Shown in pieces: positions 42,673-54,800 of a DNA stretch of 64,000 bases; position 1 is the first letter of the stretch, and every line of letters starts with the position of its first letter. The DNA lies in the IMG/VR virus record IMGVR_UViG_3300009419_000009, positions 57,178-121,177 of that record. The stretch is one strand, 5' to 3'. The stretch comes from a virus. The notes beneath the pieces were generated by a model. It did not search any database. It worked only from the letters and a program-made list of their open reading frames with translations, and was not told the origin of the DNA. The translations under genes were made by a program, and so were the position numbers.

Positions 42673-44865
42673 ATGTCAGACAAATTATTTGGAAAAGCAC
42701 CACCAAAAGAATTTGATAGAAATCAAAGCAGTACTCCTGTGGACACAGGAACCTATATTGGTGTAGTAAAAAATGTAAATGATCCCAAACGCAATGGACG
42801 ATTGAGTGTGTGGGTGCCAGAACTAGGTGGCGCTGAAAATGATTCAAAAAGCTGGATCACAGTACGTTATGCCAGTCCTTTTTTGGGCAGTACAGACAAT
42901 CCCGGAGTACCAGGAAAATACAACAAGGACAACACCTATAGAAGCAGTAGTCAAACCTACGGATTCTGGGCAGTGCCGCCAGACGTTGGCAATCAAGTGT
43001 TGATAACTTTTGTTAATGGTCAGCGCGACAAAGGCTTTTGGTTTGCTTGTGTGTTTGATAGAGATGGTCATCACATGGTTCCTGGCAATCCAGGTGGCGC
43101 ACCCGGTAAGGATTTTGACGCATCCAGTGTGTCCGATCCTGATCTCAAAAGCATTATTAATTCTACCAAGGGCGATGTTAATACTCCACTAAGCGAAACC
43201 AATCAATACGCTTCCAGTGACAATCCGTTGTTGTATCGAAAGAAAACTGTGCATGAGGTACAGGCATTTACCTACATCAATCAAGGACTTGACAGAGACA
43301 TCACACGAGGTCCTGGTAGAAGCAGCAGTCAACGAGATATGCCTAGCAATGTTTATGGGTGGAGCACCCCGGGCCGAGGAAAGAATGATCCTGGCAAAGG
43401 TGACGGCGATGCAACCAAGCCCATATATGAACGCAAAGGTGGACACACGTTTGTAATGGATGATGGCGACTTTTACGGACAAAATCAACAGATACGTTTG
43501 CGCAGTTCTACTGGGCATCAAATACTCATGGACGACACCACTGGCGTCATGCACATTATAAATGCAGCCGGCAGTTCGTGGGTTGAAATGACACCAAGCG
43601 GACACATAAGCGTGTACGCCGGCGGCGGAATAAATTTACGGTCTCGTGGAGATTTTAATATTCACAGTGACAGTTATGTAAAAATATATGGTGATGCCGG
43701 AATTCAAATGTACACCGACGGAAAGTTTATTATTGAAGGCAAAAAAGAAGTTGGTATTACCGGCGGTGGTTCTCTTACACTTCATGGCTATCAAAAACTT
43801 GCAATGTTCAGTCAAAATGGGCCAGTACAAATTGATGCTTCGGGAAAAGTTACAATCAAAGGCAAAGGAGAAGTCTTGGTTGATTCTGGTAAAGAGGTAG
43901 CTTTACAAACCGGTACAACACCAGCTCCTCCTAAGGCAACAGAAGGTATTAGCATTTATGATCACGACGACACATTCAACAATGGTCGTGGATGGAACAG
44001 CATCAAACGAAGCAGTAAAAGCATTGTGTCAATATTCCCAACACATGAACCCTGGAATCGTGCTGGGTACGATGCAATATCTGGGGCACCAGTTCAAATT
44101 GACAAACAGCCTATTCCTGCACAGACCTATGTGGGCGGCGAAGCATCGTCTAGTAGAAACGTAATTGGAAATATACCTCGTGTGGGCACTCCGTTGCCGG
44201 CAGACTTTTTGAGCAAGTTTCCAGGCGTTGATCGAGCAATACTGGAAAATATTGGTCTTGATCTTTTGCCCAAAACAAATAGTTTTACCGCACTGACTGC
44301 TCCTCGCGCTAGCCAGGCTATTGGTACACTGAATGTTGAACAAATGAGTTCTGCATTGATTGGTATAGCATTCACCGAAACACGTGGCGATTCAGCCAGG
44401 GATGGTAGTGATTATCAAGTGATTAATCCCAGCACACGACAACTAGGCCGCTACCAACACAGTCCGCAAACCCTGGAAACTCTTGGATACATCAAAGCAG
44501 GAAGTACATCGTTATACGGCTCACAAGCAGTGGACAGGTCAGATGTCTGGACTTCTCGTGCTCGCAGTGAAGGAGTGACCACTGGCAGAGATTATTTACA
44601 AAGTCCAGGACTACAAGAAAAAGCACAAATGGAATATATGAATCTTGCACACAAAACAATGACTGCGTCAGGTGTGATCACCGCCACTAGTCCTCCGGAA
44701 CATGTAGCAGGCATGTTGTCTGTAGCGCAAGCAATTGGACCAACAAATGCAGTAAAATGGGCACGAGGTGATTCTAGCGTGACAGATAGAAACCCAAGCG
44801 GAGTTACCGCAACCAGTTATTATGCAGTCGGGCGCAACTCTATTCTAAGCAACTACAAGTACTAA
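42673..44865 (+). CDS. gp5: Baseplate hub spike gp5 with C-terminal lytic-transglycosylase-like domain
   Basis: Residues ~17-140 form the gp5 OB-fold domain (GTYIGVVKNVNDPKRNGRLS, GFWAVPPDVGNQVLITFVNG, GFWFACVFD). Residues ~255-420 are short beta repeats (IRLRSSTGHQILMDDTTG, GHISVYAGGGINLRSRGD, FIIEGKKEVGITGGG) forming a VgrG/gp5-type beta-helix needle. The last ~190 residues are a separate domain with E569 in AFTETRGD and a G-x-Y-Q motif at 592-595 (GRYQHS), the pattern of soluble lytic transglycosylases. T4 gp5 instead has an internal T4-lysozyme domain before the needle. The product would pierce the outer membrane and cut peptidoglycan. It lies 13 bases after the hub gene. Confidence 0.85.
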   Translation: MSDKLFGKAPPKEFDRNQSSTPVDTGTYIGVVKNVNDPKRNGRLSVWVPELGGAENDSKSWITVRYASPFLGSTDNPGVPGKYNKDNTYRSSSQTYGFWAVPPDVGNQVLITFVNGQRDKGFWFACVFDRDGHHMVPGNPGGAPGKDFDASSVSDPDLKSIINSTKGDVNTPLSETNQYASSDNPLLYRKKTVHEVQAFTYINQGLDRDITRGPGRSSSQRDMPSNVYGWSTPGRGKNDPGKGDGDATKPIYERKGGHTFVMDDGDFYGQNQQIRLRSSTGHQILMDDTTGVMHIINAAGSSWVEMTPSGHISVYAGGGINLRSRGDFNIHSDSYVKIYGDAGIQMYTDGKFIIEGKKEVGITGGGSLTLHGYQKLAMFSQNGPVQIDASGKVTIKGKGEVLVDSGKEVALQTGTTPAPPKATEGISIYDHDDTFNNGRGWNSIKRSSKSIVSIFPTHEPWNRAGYDAISGAPVQIDKQPIPAQTYVGGEASSSRNVIGNIPRVGTPLPADFLSKFPGVDRAILENIGLDLLPKTNSFTALTAPRASQAIGTLNVEQMSSALIGIAFTETRGDSARDGSDYQVINPSTRQLGRYQHSPQTLETLGYIKAGSTSLYGSQAVDRSDVWTSRARSEGVTTGRDYLQSPGLQEKAQMEYMNLAHKTMTASGVITATSPPEHVAGMLSVAQAIGPTNAVKWARGDSSVTDRNPSGVTATSYYAVGRNSILSNYKY

Positions 44866-44874
44866 GGAGCAAAC

Positions 44875-45252
44875 ATGACAGTATTCAAAGGATTTAGCAC
44901 TTACAATCGTACCAAGCGATACACACTGACTGACTTTGATTTGGTCAAACAAGATATCTTTAATCATTTCAACATTCGCAAAGGCGAAAAGCTCATGCGT
45001 CCTGAATTTGGCACAAGCCTGTGGGATTTATTGTTTGAGCCTTTTGGCAACGAAATATCTTCAGCAATTGAACAAGAAGTTAGACAAATTGTTTCCGTTG
45101 ACCCTCGTGTGCGCCTAGAAAAAGTCATTGTTGACACCTATGACAACGGCATCAATATAGCAATTAGCCTGGTGTTTGTACCGTTGAACCTTGGAGATGT
45201 TCTTTATTTGAAGTTTGATTTAGAAAACAAAGCTGTTAGCCTAGCCCAATAA
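44875..45252 (+). CDS. gp25: Baseplate wedge protein gp25
   Basis: The 125-aa product (T4: 132 aa) is the sheath-initiating wedge protein. The conserved block RKGEKLMRPEFGTSLWDLLF with EPFGNE is the EPR-type motif of gp25/lysozyme-like baseplate proteins found in contractile systems. The start has AAGGAGC 6 bases upstream. It is 9 bases downstream of gp5 and, after a 47-base gap containing a late motif, is followed by gp6. The T4 order 5-6 with gp25 elsewhere is thus changed. Confidence 0.95.
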   Translation: MTVFKGFSTYNRTKRYTLTDFDLVKQDIFNHFNIRKGEKLMRPEFGTSLWDLLFEPFGNEISSAIEQEVRQIVSVDPRVRLEKVIVDTYDNGINIAISLVFVPLNLGDVLYLKFDLENKAVSLAQ

Positions 45253-45271
45253 AGTACCAGATTTACTCAAC

Positions 45272-45279
45272 GGTAAATA
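45272..45279 (+). promoter_or_regulatory. Late promoter motif GGTAAATA for gp6
   Basis: The motif lies 20 bases before the gp6 ATG at 45300 in the 47-base gap after gp25. Confidence 0.6.
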
Positions 45280-45299
45280 CACAATACAGGAATTAACAG

Positions 45300-48200
45300 A
45301 TGGCCGCCACGACAAGACAAACTAACCTGCTGGTGCAACAGGATTGGAAAAAAGTATATCAGAGTTTCCAGAACGCTGATTTCCAAAGCTATGATTTTGA
45401 AACATTGCGCAAGACAATGATTGACTACTTGCGCACGTACTATCCTGAAGATTTCAACGACTTTATTGAATCCAGTGAATACATAGCCCTGATTGACTTG
45501 ATTGCGTTTTTAGGGCAGAGTCTTGCATTCCGTGCTGATCTAAATGCTAGGGAAAACTTTATTGACACAGCAGAGCGCCGTGACAGTGTGTTGAAACTGG
45601 CTCGTTTGGTAAGTTATGTACCTAAGAGAAATGTAAGTTCCAGTGGTTTGTTGCGCATTGAAGCAATCAGCACCACAGAAGACATTGTGGACAGCAACGG
45701 AATAAACCTTGCAAACTTCCCAATCAACTGGAATGATCCTGGCAACGACAACTGGCTTGAACAGTTTAATCTGTTGCTAAACTCCGCTTTGGTAGATAGT
45801 CAGGTGGTTGGAAATCCTGGAAACAATCAAATAATTGGCGGCATTGCCACAGACGAATACAGTCTCAACATATTAAACAATGTGATTCCTACTTTTAATT
45901 TTGAAAGTCAGGTCAATGGTACTGTGATGCGCTTTGAAGTAGTAAGCCCTACCAGCGTGAATCAAGAATATTTGTACGAAGCAGAGCCAAGACCACGCAG
46001 TTTGTTTAACTTGTTGTATCGCAATGATAACCTAGGAAACGACAGCACCAACAGCGGCTGGTTCTTGCACTTCAAGCAAGGTGAACTACGTAACTTAGAC
46101 TTTACACTGGATCAAAAACTGCCCAACCGGGTGGTCAACGTGCAAGTTGACAACATCAACAATGATGATGTTTGGTTGTACCAATTGGACGATGCAGGCA
46201 ATTACACACAGCTATGGGAAAAAGTAGACAGCGTAAATGGAGTCAACGTGGTATACAATACCAGCGCCACTCGCACATTGTATCAGGTCAACACACGTGT
46301 TGGCGATCAAATTGATCTAGTGTTTGGCGATGGTGCATTTGCAGATATTCCAAGTGGAAGATTCCGTTTGTTTTATCGAGTAAGCAATGCACTAGACTAC
46401 AAAATTTCTCCAAGCGAAATGCAAAACATATTGATTCCCTTTACCTATGTGAGTCGTCAGAATCGCAGTGAATCGCTGACCGTACGTGCTAGTTTGTACT
46501 ATACGGTAAACAATGCCAGTGGTCGCGAATCTCTAGCAGAAATTAAAAACAAAGCACCACAGCAGTACTACACACAAAATCGCATGATAACTGGCGAGGA
46601 CTACAACATCCTGCCATTTACAAAATTTAATAGTATTCTTAAAATAAAGAGTACCAATCGTTCTAGTTCTGGTATCAGTCGTTATTTGGACACAGTTGAC
46701 GTAACTGGAAAATATTCCAGCACCAATATCTTTGCTGAAGACGGTATTTTATATCGTAACGAAACCATTGACAGCGTGGAATTTATTCCACGCACCAGCG
46801 GTGATATTATTGGACAAATCAATGAGGTATTGAACAACCAACTGTTGGTTGATAACTACGTGGCATTTAGTCAGTTTATCTATGCCAAGCTACGCAGATT
46901 CACCACAACTGACGTTGAAATCAACGGCAGTATCTTTACGTCAGCCTGGCAGCAAATGACAGTGAGCACCAATCAAAGCACAGGATTTCTAACGTTGAAT
47001 TCATCGTACCTTGCTACAATTAATCCTGCCACTGGCAATCAGTCTGCAAATACTCTTGCACTGCCTGCACTCAAAGTAGGACAAGCCAGCTCCAATAGTC
47101 TACGTTATGTCAAGCCTGGATCAATTATCAAGTTCCGTGCCAGTGGTAGTAATTCTCTTGTGGCCAAGTATTTCAACGCGGCAAATGAAATAGTCACTGG
47201 CTTTCCAAGCGTAACAGGTGACAAGTTATTTTTGTATGCCACTGTTGTCAACGTTGCTGGTGACGGCACTGGCAACGGCGTGCTAACAGTCAGTGACAGC
47301 GGTCCAATTACATTGAGTACCTTTGTGCCAACTGGTGCATACATTGAGGAAATTATTCCTAAGATATATAATATTATTCCGCAAGATGTTTTGCGTAGTG
47401 CAGTGACATTGATTTCTAGTAAGAAAAACTTTGGACTCAGACTTGACCAAGTGCTAGGCACCTGGAATATTATACAACCACAGAACTTAAAGTTAAAACA
47501 GGATGACTCAGTGCTGATTAATACTGATGGATACACCGCTGAATATTCAGATACCAATTCTGGTGATGTGTCTAGCGCAAGTCTTGACAGTTCGTGGATC
47601 ATTTCGTTCGTGAGTGGAACTTTTGGTTACAATATCTATTATCGCCAAATCAATTATATTTTTGAAAGTGCGCAGGAAACTAAATTTTATTTTGATCCCA
47701 GGGTGCGTGTGTACGACAGCAAGAGTGCAACCACATTGAGCGATCAAATCAAAGTGCTTCGTTCTAATAGTGTGCCTGATGGTAACACAGCGTTGTACGA
47801 AGACAAAACTTGGTTTATTTACAAGATGATTGTGGATCCAGATGGTCGTGAAAACACCAGTAAGATTCTAGTTAAATTTGCAGACAGCAACAGAGACGGC
47901 GTACCCGACAACCCAGACATTTTTGAAGAGTTGGTAAATCCTGCGGTCAACCCAACCAACAAGTATGTGTACTTTGAACGCACTTTCAACACCAACAGTT
48001 TTGTTCAATACAAACCAATTGACAGCATTTTGGTATCCACACTGTATGGATCGCAGGGCGAAATTGTGCAGGCTTATAATTTGTACGAAGATGGACAAAT
48101 TTTTTATGCCACTGACGAAAACAAATTCTATGATTTGACCGTGACTTCTGTTAGGGGAATTGAAACACGCAGTCTCACACAAAGCAACAACGGTGACAAG

Positions 48201-48833
48201 TATCTTTGGTTGTTTGGCCGTACAAATGTGTATTTCCAATACCGCCATTTAAGCCCAGCCAATCGCAGAATTGATCCAAGCCCCAACAACATTGTGGACT
48301 TGTATATTCTAACCAAACAATATGCAGATGATTATTCAATTTGGATTAGAGACACCAGTGGTAAAATTGCTGAGCCTGAAAAAACTGATGTTGAACAACT
48401 TCGTCTTGCATATGGAGAATTGGAAAATTTCAAAACTATCAGTGATACAATTATCTACAATCCTGCAAGATTCAAGCCAGTGTTTGGCGCCAAGGCAAAC
48501 GAAAGCCTGCGGGCAAAGTTCAAAGTTGTAAAAAACAGTGAAGCTGTTATAAGTGACAACGACATAAAGGTAGCAGTAATTACTGCAATCAACAAGTATT
48601 TTGATACTGCCAACTGGGACTTTGGTGAAAGTTTTTATTTTAGTGAACTTAGCGCATATCTACATGCCGAGCTCAACACAAGGATTAGTAGTATTATTAT
48701 TGTTCCTAAAAACACACAACAAAGTTTTGGTAATCTTTATCAAATCAACGCAGAACCAGATGAAATTATTATCAGCTGTGCAACGCCGGATGACGTTGAA
48801 ATTATCACAGCTATCACAGCAGTACAACTATAA
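45300..48833 (+). CDS. gp6: Baseplate wedge protein gp6, enlarged
   Basis: The 1,177-aa product begins with a region typical of gp6/baseplate J proteins: FETLRKTMIDYLRTYYPEDF, NDFIESSEYIALIDLIAFLG, QSLAFRADLNARENFIDTAE, and LARLVSYVPKRNVSSSG. Further T4-like segments are NKAPQQYYTQNRMITGEDYN near residue 420 and AKANESLRAKFKVVKNSEAV with INKYFDTANWDFGESFYFSE close to the C-terminus. T4 gp6 is 660 aa, so about 500 residues are inserted, apparently between the J-like core and the end. In T4 gp6 forms the iris-like ring of the wedge. It is followed after 9 bases by the giant gene. Confidence 0.88.
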   Translation: MAATTRQTNLLVQQDWKKVYQSFQNADFQSYDFETLRKTMIDYLRTYYPEDFNDFIESSEYIALIDLIAFLGQSLAFRADLNARENFIDTAERRDSVLKLARLVSYVPKRNVSSSGLLRIEAISTTEDIVDSNGINLANFPINWNDPGNDNWLEQFNLLLNSALVDSQVVGNPGNNQIIGGIATDEYSLNILNNVIPTFNFESQVNGTVMRFEVVSPTSVNQEYLYEAEPRPRSLFNLLYRNDNLGNDSTNSGWFLHFKQGELRNLDFTLDQKLPNRVVNVQVDNINNDDVWLYQLDDAGNYTQLWEKVDSVNGVNVVYNTSATRTLYQVNTRVGDQIDLVFGDGAFADIPSGRFRLFYRVSNALDYKISPSEMQNILIPFTYVSRQNRSESLTVRASLYYTVNNASGRESLAEIKNKAPQQYYTQNRMITGEDYNILPFTKFNSILKIKSTNRSSSGISRYLDTVDVTGKYSSTNIFAEDGILYRNETIDSVEFIPRTSGDIIGQINEVLNNQLLVDNYVAFSQFIYAKLRRFTTTDVEINGSIFTSAWQQMTVSTNQSTGFLTLNSSYLATINPATGNQSANTLALPALKVGQASSNSLRYVKPGSIIKFRASGSNSLVAKYFNAANEIVTGFPSVTGDKLFLYATVVNVAGDGTGNGVLTVSDSGPITLSTFVPTGAYIEEIIPKIYNIIPQDVLRSAVTLISSKKNFGLRLDQVLGTWNIIQPQNLKLKQDDSVLINTDGYTAEYSDTNSGDVSSASLDSSWIISFVSGTFGYNIYYRQINYIFESAQETKFYFDPRVRVYDSKSATTLSDQIKVLRSNSVPDGNTALYEDKTWFIYKMIVDPDGRENTSKILVKFADSNRDGVPDNPDIFEELVNPAVNPTNKYVYFERTFNTNSFVQYKPIDSILVSTLYGSQGEIVQAYNLYEDGQIFYATDENKFYDLTVTSVRGIETRSLTQSNNGDKYLWLFGRTNVYFQYRHLSPANRRIDPSPNNIVDLYILTKQYADDYSIWIRDTSGKIAEPEKTDVEQLRLAYGELENFKTISDTIIYNPARFKPVFGAKANESLRAKFKVVKNSEAVISDNDIKVAVITAINKYFDTANWDFGESFYFSELSAYLHAELNTRISSIIIVPKNTQQSFGNLYQINAEPDEIIISCATPDDVEIITAITAVQL

Positions 48834-48842
48834 AATGACCGT

Positions 48843-51800
48843 ATGAGCATCAAAAGCATAAATCTTTTACCCGAAGTATTTCGTACAGAGCCTAACCGCA
48901 AGTTTCTGGCAGCAACCATTGATCAGTTGATCAGTGAAGGCGATCAAAGTGTAAGATTAGATTCCTACATTGGTCGTAAAAATGCTCCCACTTGGAAAAC
49001 TGGTGACACCTATGTGAAAGAAACCAATAGCGATAGACAAAATTATCAGCTTGAAACATCAGTCATTGTTGATGGTGGACAAGGCCGCACAGATTTTTAC
49101 AGCAGTTATCTAGACCTATTGCAACAAATTGCATACTATGGTGGTATTACCACAGACCATAGCAGATTATTTGCCAATCAGAGTTATACATTTGATGGAT
49201 GTTTTGATGTTGATAAATTTGTAAACTTCAACAATTATCTATGGCTTCCAAATGGCCCACCAGAGATTACTATCACGGCTGGCAATCAAGACATTGCATT
49301 AGAATACAGTGTTGTTCGCAATCTCAATGCACGTGGATATCAGTTTACCGAGTATGGAGACAACAGAAATCCCATTATTACATTGGTAAAAGGTCAGTCT
49401 TACAAATTCTTAATCAACCAAACAGGAAATCCTTTTTGGATTCAAACAGCCGCTGGTGTATCAGGCACACTAGGGCCTGTTGCTGAACAGTTGAACAGAC
49501 AGATACTGGGACTAAGCAATAACGGAATTGATTCAGGCATACTTGAATTCAATGTGCCACTAGGTGATGCACAAGACGTACAGGTCACTGCTGTGTCTGC
49601 AGCCACAGTGGACTTTGCTACCACTGCCAGCTACAGCAAAATTCAAAGTTATTTGGTAAATCAACTGGCCAAACAAGGCGGCATTGACGGAGTAAGTCAA
49701 GGACTGAATGGAAAAACCCTTGTGTTTGCAAATGCAGATGTGGACAACGAACTGTGGAAAGATGCCGGCAATTTTGATTTTGACAAGTTTGACGAAACAC
49801 CATTTGAATATGGCGAACTGGTGCCAGGCGAAAAACGTCGCTGGGTGTTCCGCATTCGTACAATTGATGTAGGAAACAATCGCCAAATTATAAAACTTGA
49901 TCCTATCACTGAAGTATTACCTGGCCAGAAAGTCTATGTAAAAGCCGGACAAAGATATTCCAACGTTGAATTATTGTTAAACAACAGTGGGTTCTATGAA
50001 ACTATAGATCCTATCACTGCACCGTTGGACACACTGTACTATCAAGACAATTCAGAGCCTGGCTTCTTTGGCATCATACGTTTGGTCAATCCAGGCACAG
50101 AAACCATCAACATTGACAATGACATCATTGGAACAGAAAACTATACCAGCCCTAATCAAGTTGTATTGACCAATGGCATGCATATCAAGTTTGATAACAC
50201 TGCTACTCCAGCAAGATATGCAAACAACAACTATATTGTTGAAGGTGTTGGCACAGCAATTAAACTAATCAACGTTGGTAATTTCACTGTGCCAGAACAA
50301 TACGCAGTTGACAGCGGATTAGCGACTCCGGACTACATCACTATCAATCGTGCCAGCAAAGATCTCAATGCATGGAGCCGTAGCAATCGCTGGTTCCATA
50401 TAAGCACCATTGAAGACGCCGCCAAATATAGAGAAGATCCAACACTGTTGGATCTATCAATGGTTCAGCGTGGCAAACGCCCAATTATTGAGTTTGATCC
50501 AAACATCTATTTGTTTGACTATGGCCGTACATCCAAGAGCCCAGTGGACATTATTGATTTTACAATAACCAATGCTTTCCAAGACGTTGAAGGTCAAGAG
50601 TACTATACAGTACGCATGCCTAACGGAATTGTTCGTCAGCTGACACCAGGTGTTCGAGTAATTTTTGCAGCCGACGATGATCTTGAAGTGCGCCGTAGAA
50701 TATATCGAGTGGATTTTATCACAACATCAACTGGTAACAGAATTCACTTGGTAAGCCAAAACACACAAGATTTACCTGCATACGAAGTTGCTGGTGTAAC
50801 TATTACCAGCAACTTGTCTTATAATTTTATACCAACTGTTACTTTTGCCAAGCCATTGCCAGGTATCGGCACACGAGTTGCACAAGGCAATGTGGTACTT
50901 AAAAATAGTGGAATTGAAAGCATTGATATTGCTTACGGTGGTGTCAACTTTATTGCTGATCCCTATATTAAAATCAACAGCGACTACATTGATCAAGTTC
51001 AAACAGAAATTAACTATCGCACATTCAAACAGATAGATTATGTTAGAATTGATTCTGCTGGTACCGGCTATACAACTACAACTCCTAACATCAGCATTAG
51101 CAACCCAAATCAATATTGGGCAACAGTAACAAATGTGAGTCTTGGCACATCAGGTTTGACATTTGAAGTGGCAGCAGGTCCATTAATTAATCCTCCGACC
51201 ACTGGTGTGATTCAAGTTGACGGATCTGGCAATGTGGTTGCTACATTTGGCAATATTGGACTTGGGTATTACCAAGCAAACGTGAGTGCAAGCATCAGCG
51301 CCCCAACTGCACCTGCAGGCACAGTACCAGTTGTAAACAATGTTTATTTGTATGCAAATGGAGCAATTAAATCTATTAGATTAAGCAGTTATGGATCCGG
51401 ATACCTAACTGCGCCTACTATTACATTCACTGGCGCAAACACCTACACTGCTTCAGTAACTACAGTTGGTCGAGTTACAACATCTGCCACATTGTGGGAT
51501 TTCCTAACACCGGGATATCAAATTATTGCCAATGGTATCATTGGTGGCACAATCGTTTCTGCAATTGACAATGAAGCAAATTTAATTACAATCAATGCGC
51601 CAGCTGTGTCTGCAAATCTAGAAGCTGCCACTCCATTAACTGGAGTAAGCACAGTTTCAGTTGGTGATTTGTGGACCTTCAAAGCCAATGCAACTGCTGG
51701 CACATTTGCAACTGCCACAGCAACACAATTGGCCAGCAAATCAGTCAAAGTCAACGATACCAGCATGTTAGATGTTGGAATGGTTATAAGTGGCGGTATT

Positions 51801-54800
51801 GACCCAGTATTGATTTCTGATATTCGTATTGATGTTGTTCCAACAAGAATTATTACTGCGTCTAACCACGGATTTGTTGACAAAGACCTTGTCTACATAC
51901 GAAATATTGTAGGCACAGTAGAACTAAACTTTTCTCGATACTATGTCAAGCGCATTAGTGAAAATGCAATTGACTTGTATGCAAGCAGTGACTTGTCAGA
52001 CGCATCAGCGCAAGACTCTCGTAACTTTACAGATTATCTAAGTGGCGGACAGATAACTGCGTACACCATTGACTATGCAACTACTAGAGTAACAAAAGTA
52101 TTGAGCGAAACTGAATTTGAAGTTAATCGTGAAATTAGTATTCTTAACGGAACCAAACTAGTGTTTGGTGGTGTGCCAGCACAGTCTGTTGCTCGCAGTG
52201 ATGGTAACGCAATCTATAACATCAGCATTACGGAACCTGGCAGTGGATATACCACGGTTCCAAACGTAACAATTGAATCTAGCCTTGGCAATCAAGCAGT
52301 TGCATCCGCTATTACAAATGATAATATCATTAATTATATCCGTATTGTTGATCCTGGTACAGGATACACAGTGACGTCGGCTACCACAGCCGACATTATC
52401 AGTGAAGTAGAAGTTTTAACTTCGGCAGTTTCTACCTACGGATCAACAACATTGTATTTTGACAATGCCGACGATTTGCTTCCTGTACAAACAGGATGGT
52501 TGGCATTTTTAGTATCAACCATTAATGGAGAAGAAATTCTCACAGACTTTGGACAAGAGCCATATGCGGCAACTGATACCACAGGACCAAATACAAACAC
52601 GTTCCAGTCATTCATGGACGTGAGTAAAACTACTGCCATTGTTCGATCAGTTATCAATGTTGACAGTGATCAAATTATTCTAAGCGGTCCAATTAATGCT
52701 CAGGACAGCGACGGCGAGTTGATTGACCTCCCAGCTGGGTCACGTATCGTGTTCACTGCCCAGAATAGATTTTTTACCACAGAAGGTGTAGGAAGTAGCG
52801 CAAGATTTAACGGCCATACAAAAACTGGATTTATTAGTGTTAATGAATTGGTTGACGAAACTGTCATGGCACTAGATAATGTAAATGGTGTCCAGCCAGG
52901 CATGTTGGTTGGAGATCTGGCCGGGTTACTGCCTGCAGGTATTCAAGTCCGCACAGTTGATGCATATACCAGAAGAATTACACTAAACAATTCTGTTACC
53001 CTTCCGTCGCTGACGCAGGTAACATTCAGTGATTTTGTACAAGCAACACCAGCTGTGGCACCTGCAGAAATTAGCAGTATCACCATTACTGATCCAGGAC
53101 TGGGTTATGTGCATGCACCTGAGATAATCATACAGGCGCTGGTGCCTGTGGTAGAATTAATTGGTGCCTGCACCGGAAGTGATCAATTGGCCACGTACCT
53201 GGATCCAATCACATTAGATCCAGTGCTTTATCAATCTGGAAACGTAATTATTGTTGATAGCTATGATGGTGTAGTGATTGACAGCAAGTTGACCAGTAAC
53301 TATAATAATCAAGGCGTAGGTGTAACCACTGGTGCAGATCGACCAACAGTTGTGGCACTGGTATTAGAACAAACAGCCAGCGCAGTGTTTGAACCAAGAA
53401 TTGTAATTGATAAAAAACAGTCAGAGTTCAACGACATCATTATTACATTCACACAAGCCGCTGAAGGTGTGGCACAGATTGTTCAATTCAATAATGCAAT
53501 TGATTATCAAGATGACACACCAGAAACATATGATGTTGACGACACTGTTGTTGTCAACATTCCTGCCAATCAGGAACAAACAACAACAAATGTGATAGCA
53601 TACAATCAATTTTATTTTGATGGTATTGCTTGGTCACCAAGTCAACAAAAACAAGATACAAATCAAGAACCATTGTATGATGCATTTGATACCAATGGGG
53701 ATAGTGCCGGTGACACATCAGTGTACCAGGGAACTAAATTTATTGGAACTAGAATTTTTGGTTACAAGTTGGGTGCTGGAAAAAGCGACAATGTATTGAA
53801 TTTTCCATTGAGTTATAAGAATTTTGAAAACGTTGGTGATATTGAATTTAGTAATTATTTCCAGACTGACTCGTTCAACTTCTTGGACGGATTTGCTGAA
53901 ACAAATACTCCTATCAGTAACTTTGTTCTAAAACAACAAACAGAATCTGGCAATGTACAATTGAGAAATATTTGGACGCCAATTGGAACTGACAGCAAAC
54001 AGTACCAATTGATTTCTCATGAATTTAACGGAACTACCAATTACTTTGAATTGGATGTAAAAGAAGAGATCAGTCAAGAAATTCCTTACCTCAAAGTATA
54101 TGTAAACAACACTCGTTTATTAGAAACGCAATACACTGTTGAGCAATCTGGTGCAAGAACCGCAGTGGTGATTCCTGCTAGTTCGTTGGTCGTTGGACAG
54201 CAAATAACAATCAAAGTATACAGTAAACAGCAAAGTCTATTGGGTCATTATCAAACTCCGGTGAACCTAGATACCAATCCGCTGAATAGCAATTTTGAAA
54301 GCCTGACCCTAGGACAAATTAGAAATCATCTAGTAACCAAAGTAGACAATCATTATGGCATTGTTGGACCAGCTCTTGGCAAAAACAATCTACGAGATCT
54401 GTACAATAAAAATTGGCAAGGAAGTATTCTCCAACACGCAAGTCCAGTGAGTCTAGCAAGTTTGTTCTTGGTAGATCAAGACCTAAACATTATACAAGCC
54501 GTTGAGTTTGCACAAAAAGAATACACCAAGTTCAAGAACAAATTCATTGACATGACTTCTAGACTGCAAATTGATACATTGGATATTCCAGGAAGTGTAG
54601 ATCTAATATTGAAGTCATTGATGTCAGGCAAGAGTCCGGCAAGCCCATGGTATGACAGCGACATGGTGCCTTACGGTAACAAGTTCCGTAAAGTAACAAA
54701 ATTGCCAATCCTGAACATTAGACAACGAACATATCTAATTCCTAGTGCATTTGATTTGTCAACAATCTCTCGACAGTCGGTATTAATATACATTAGAGAC

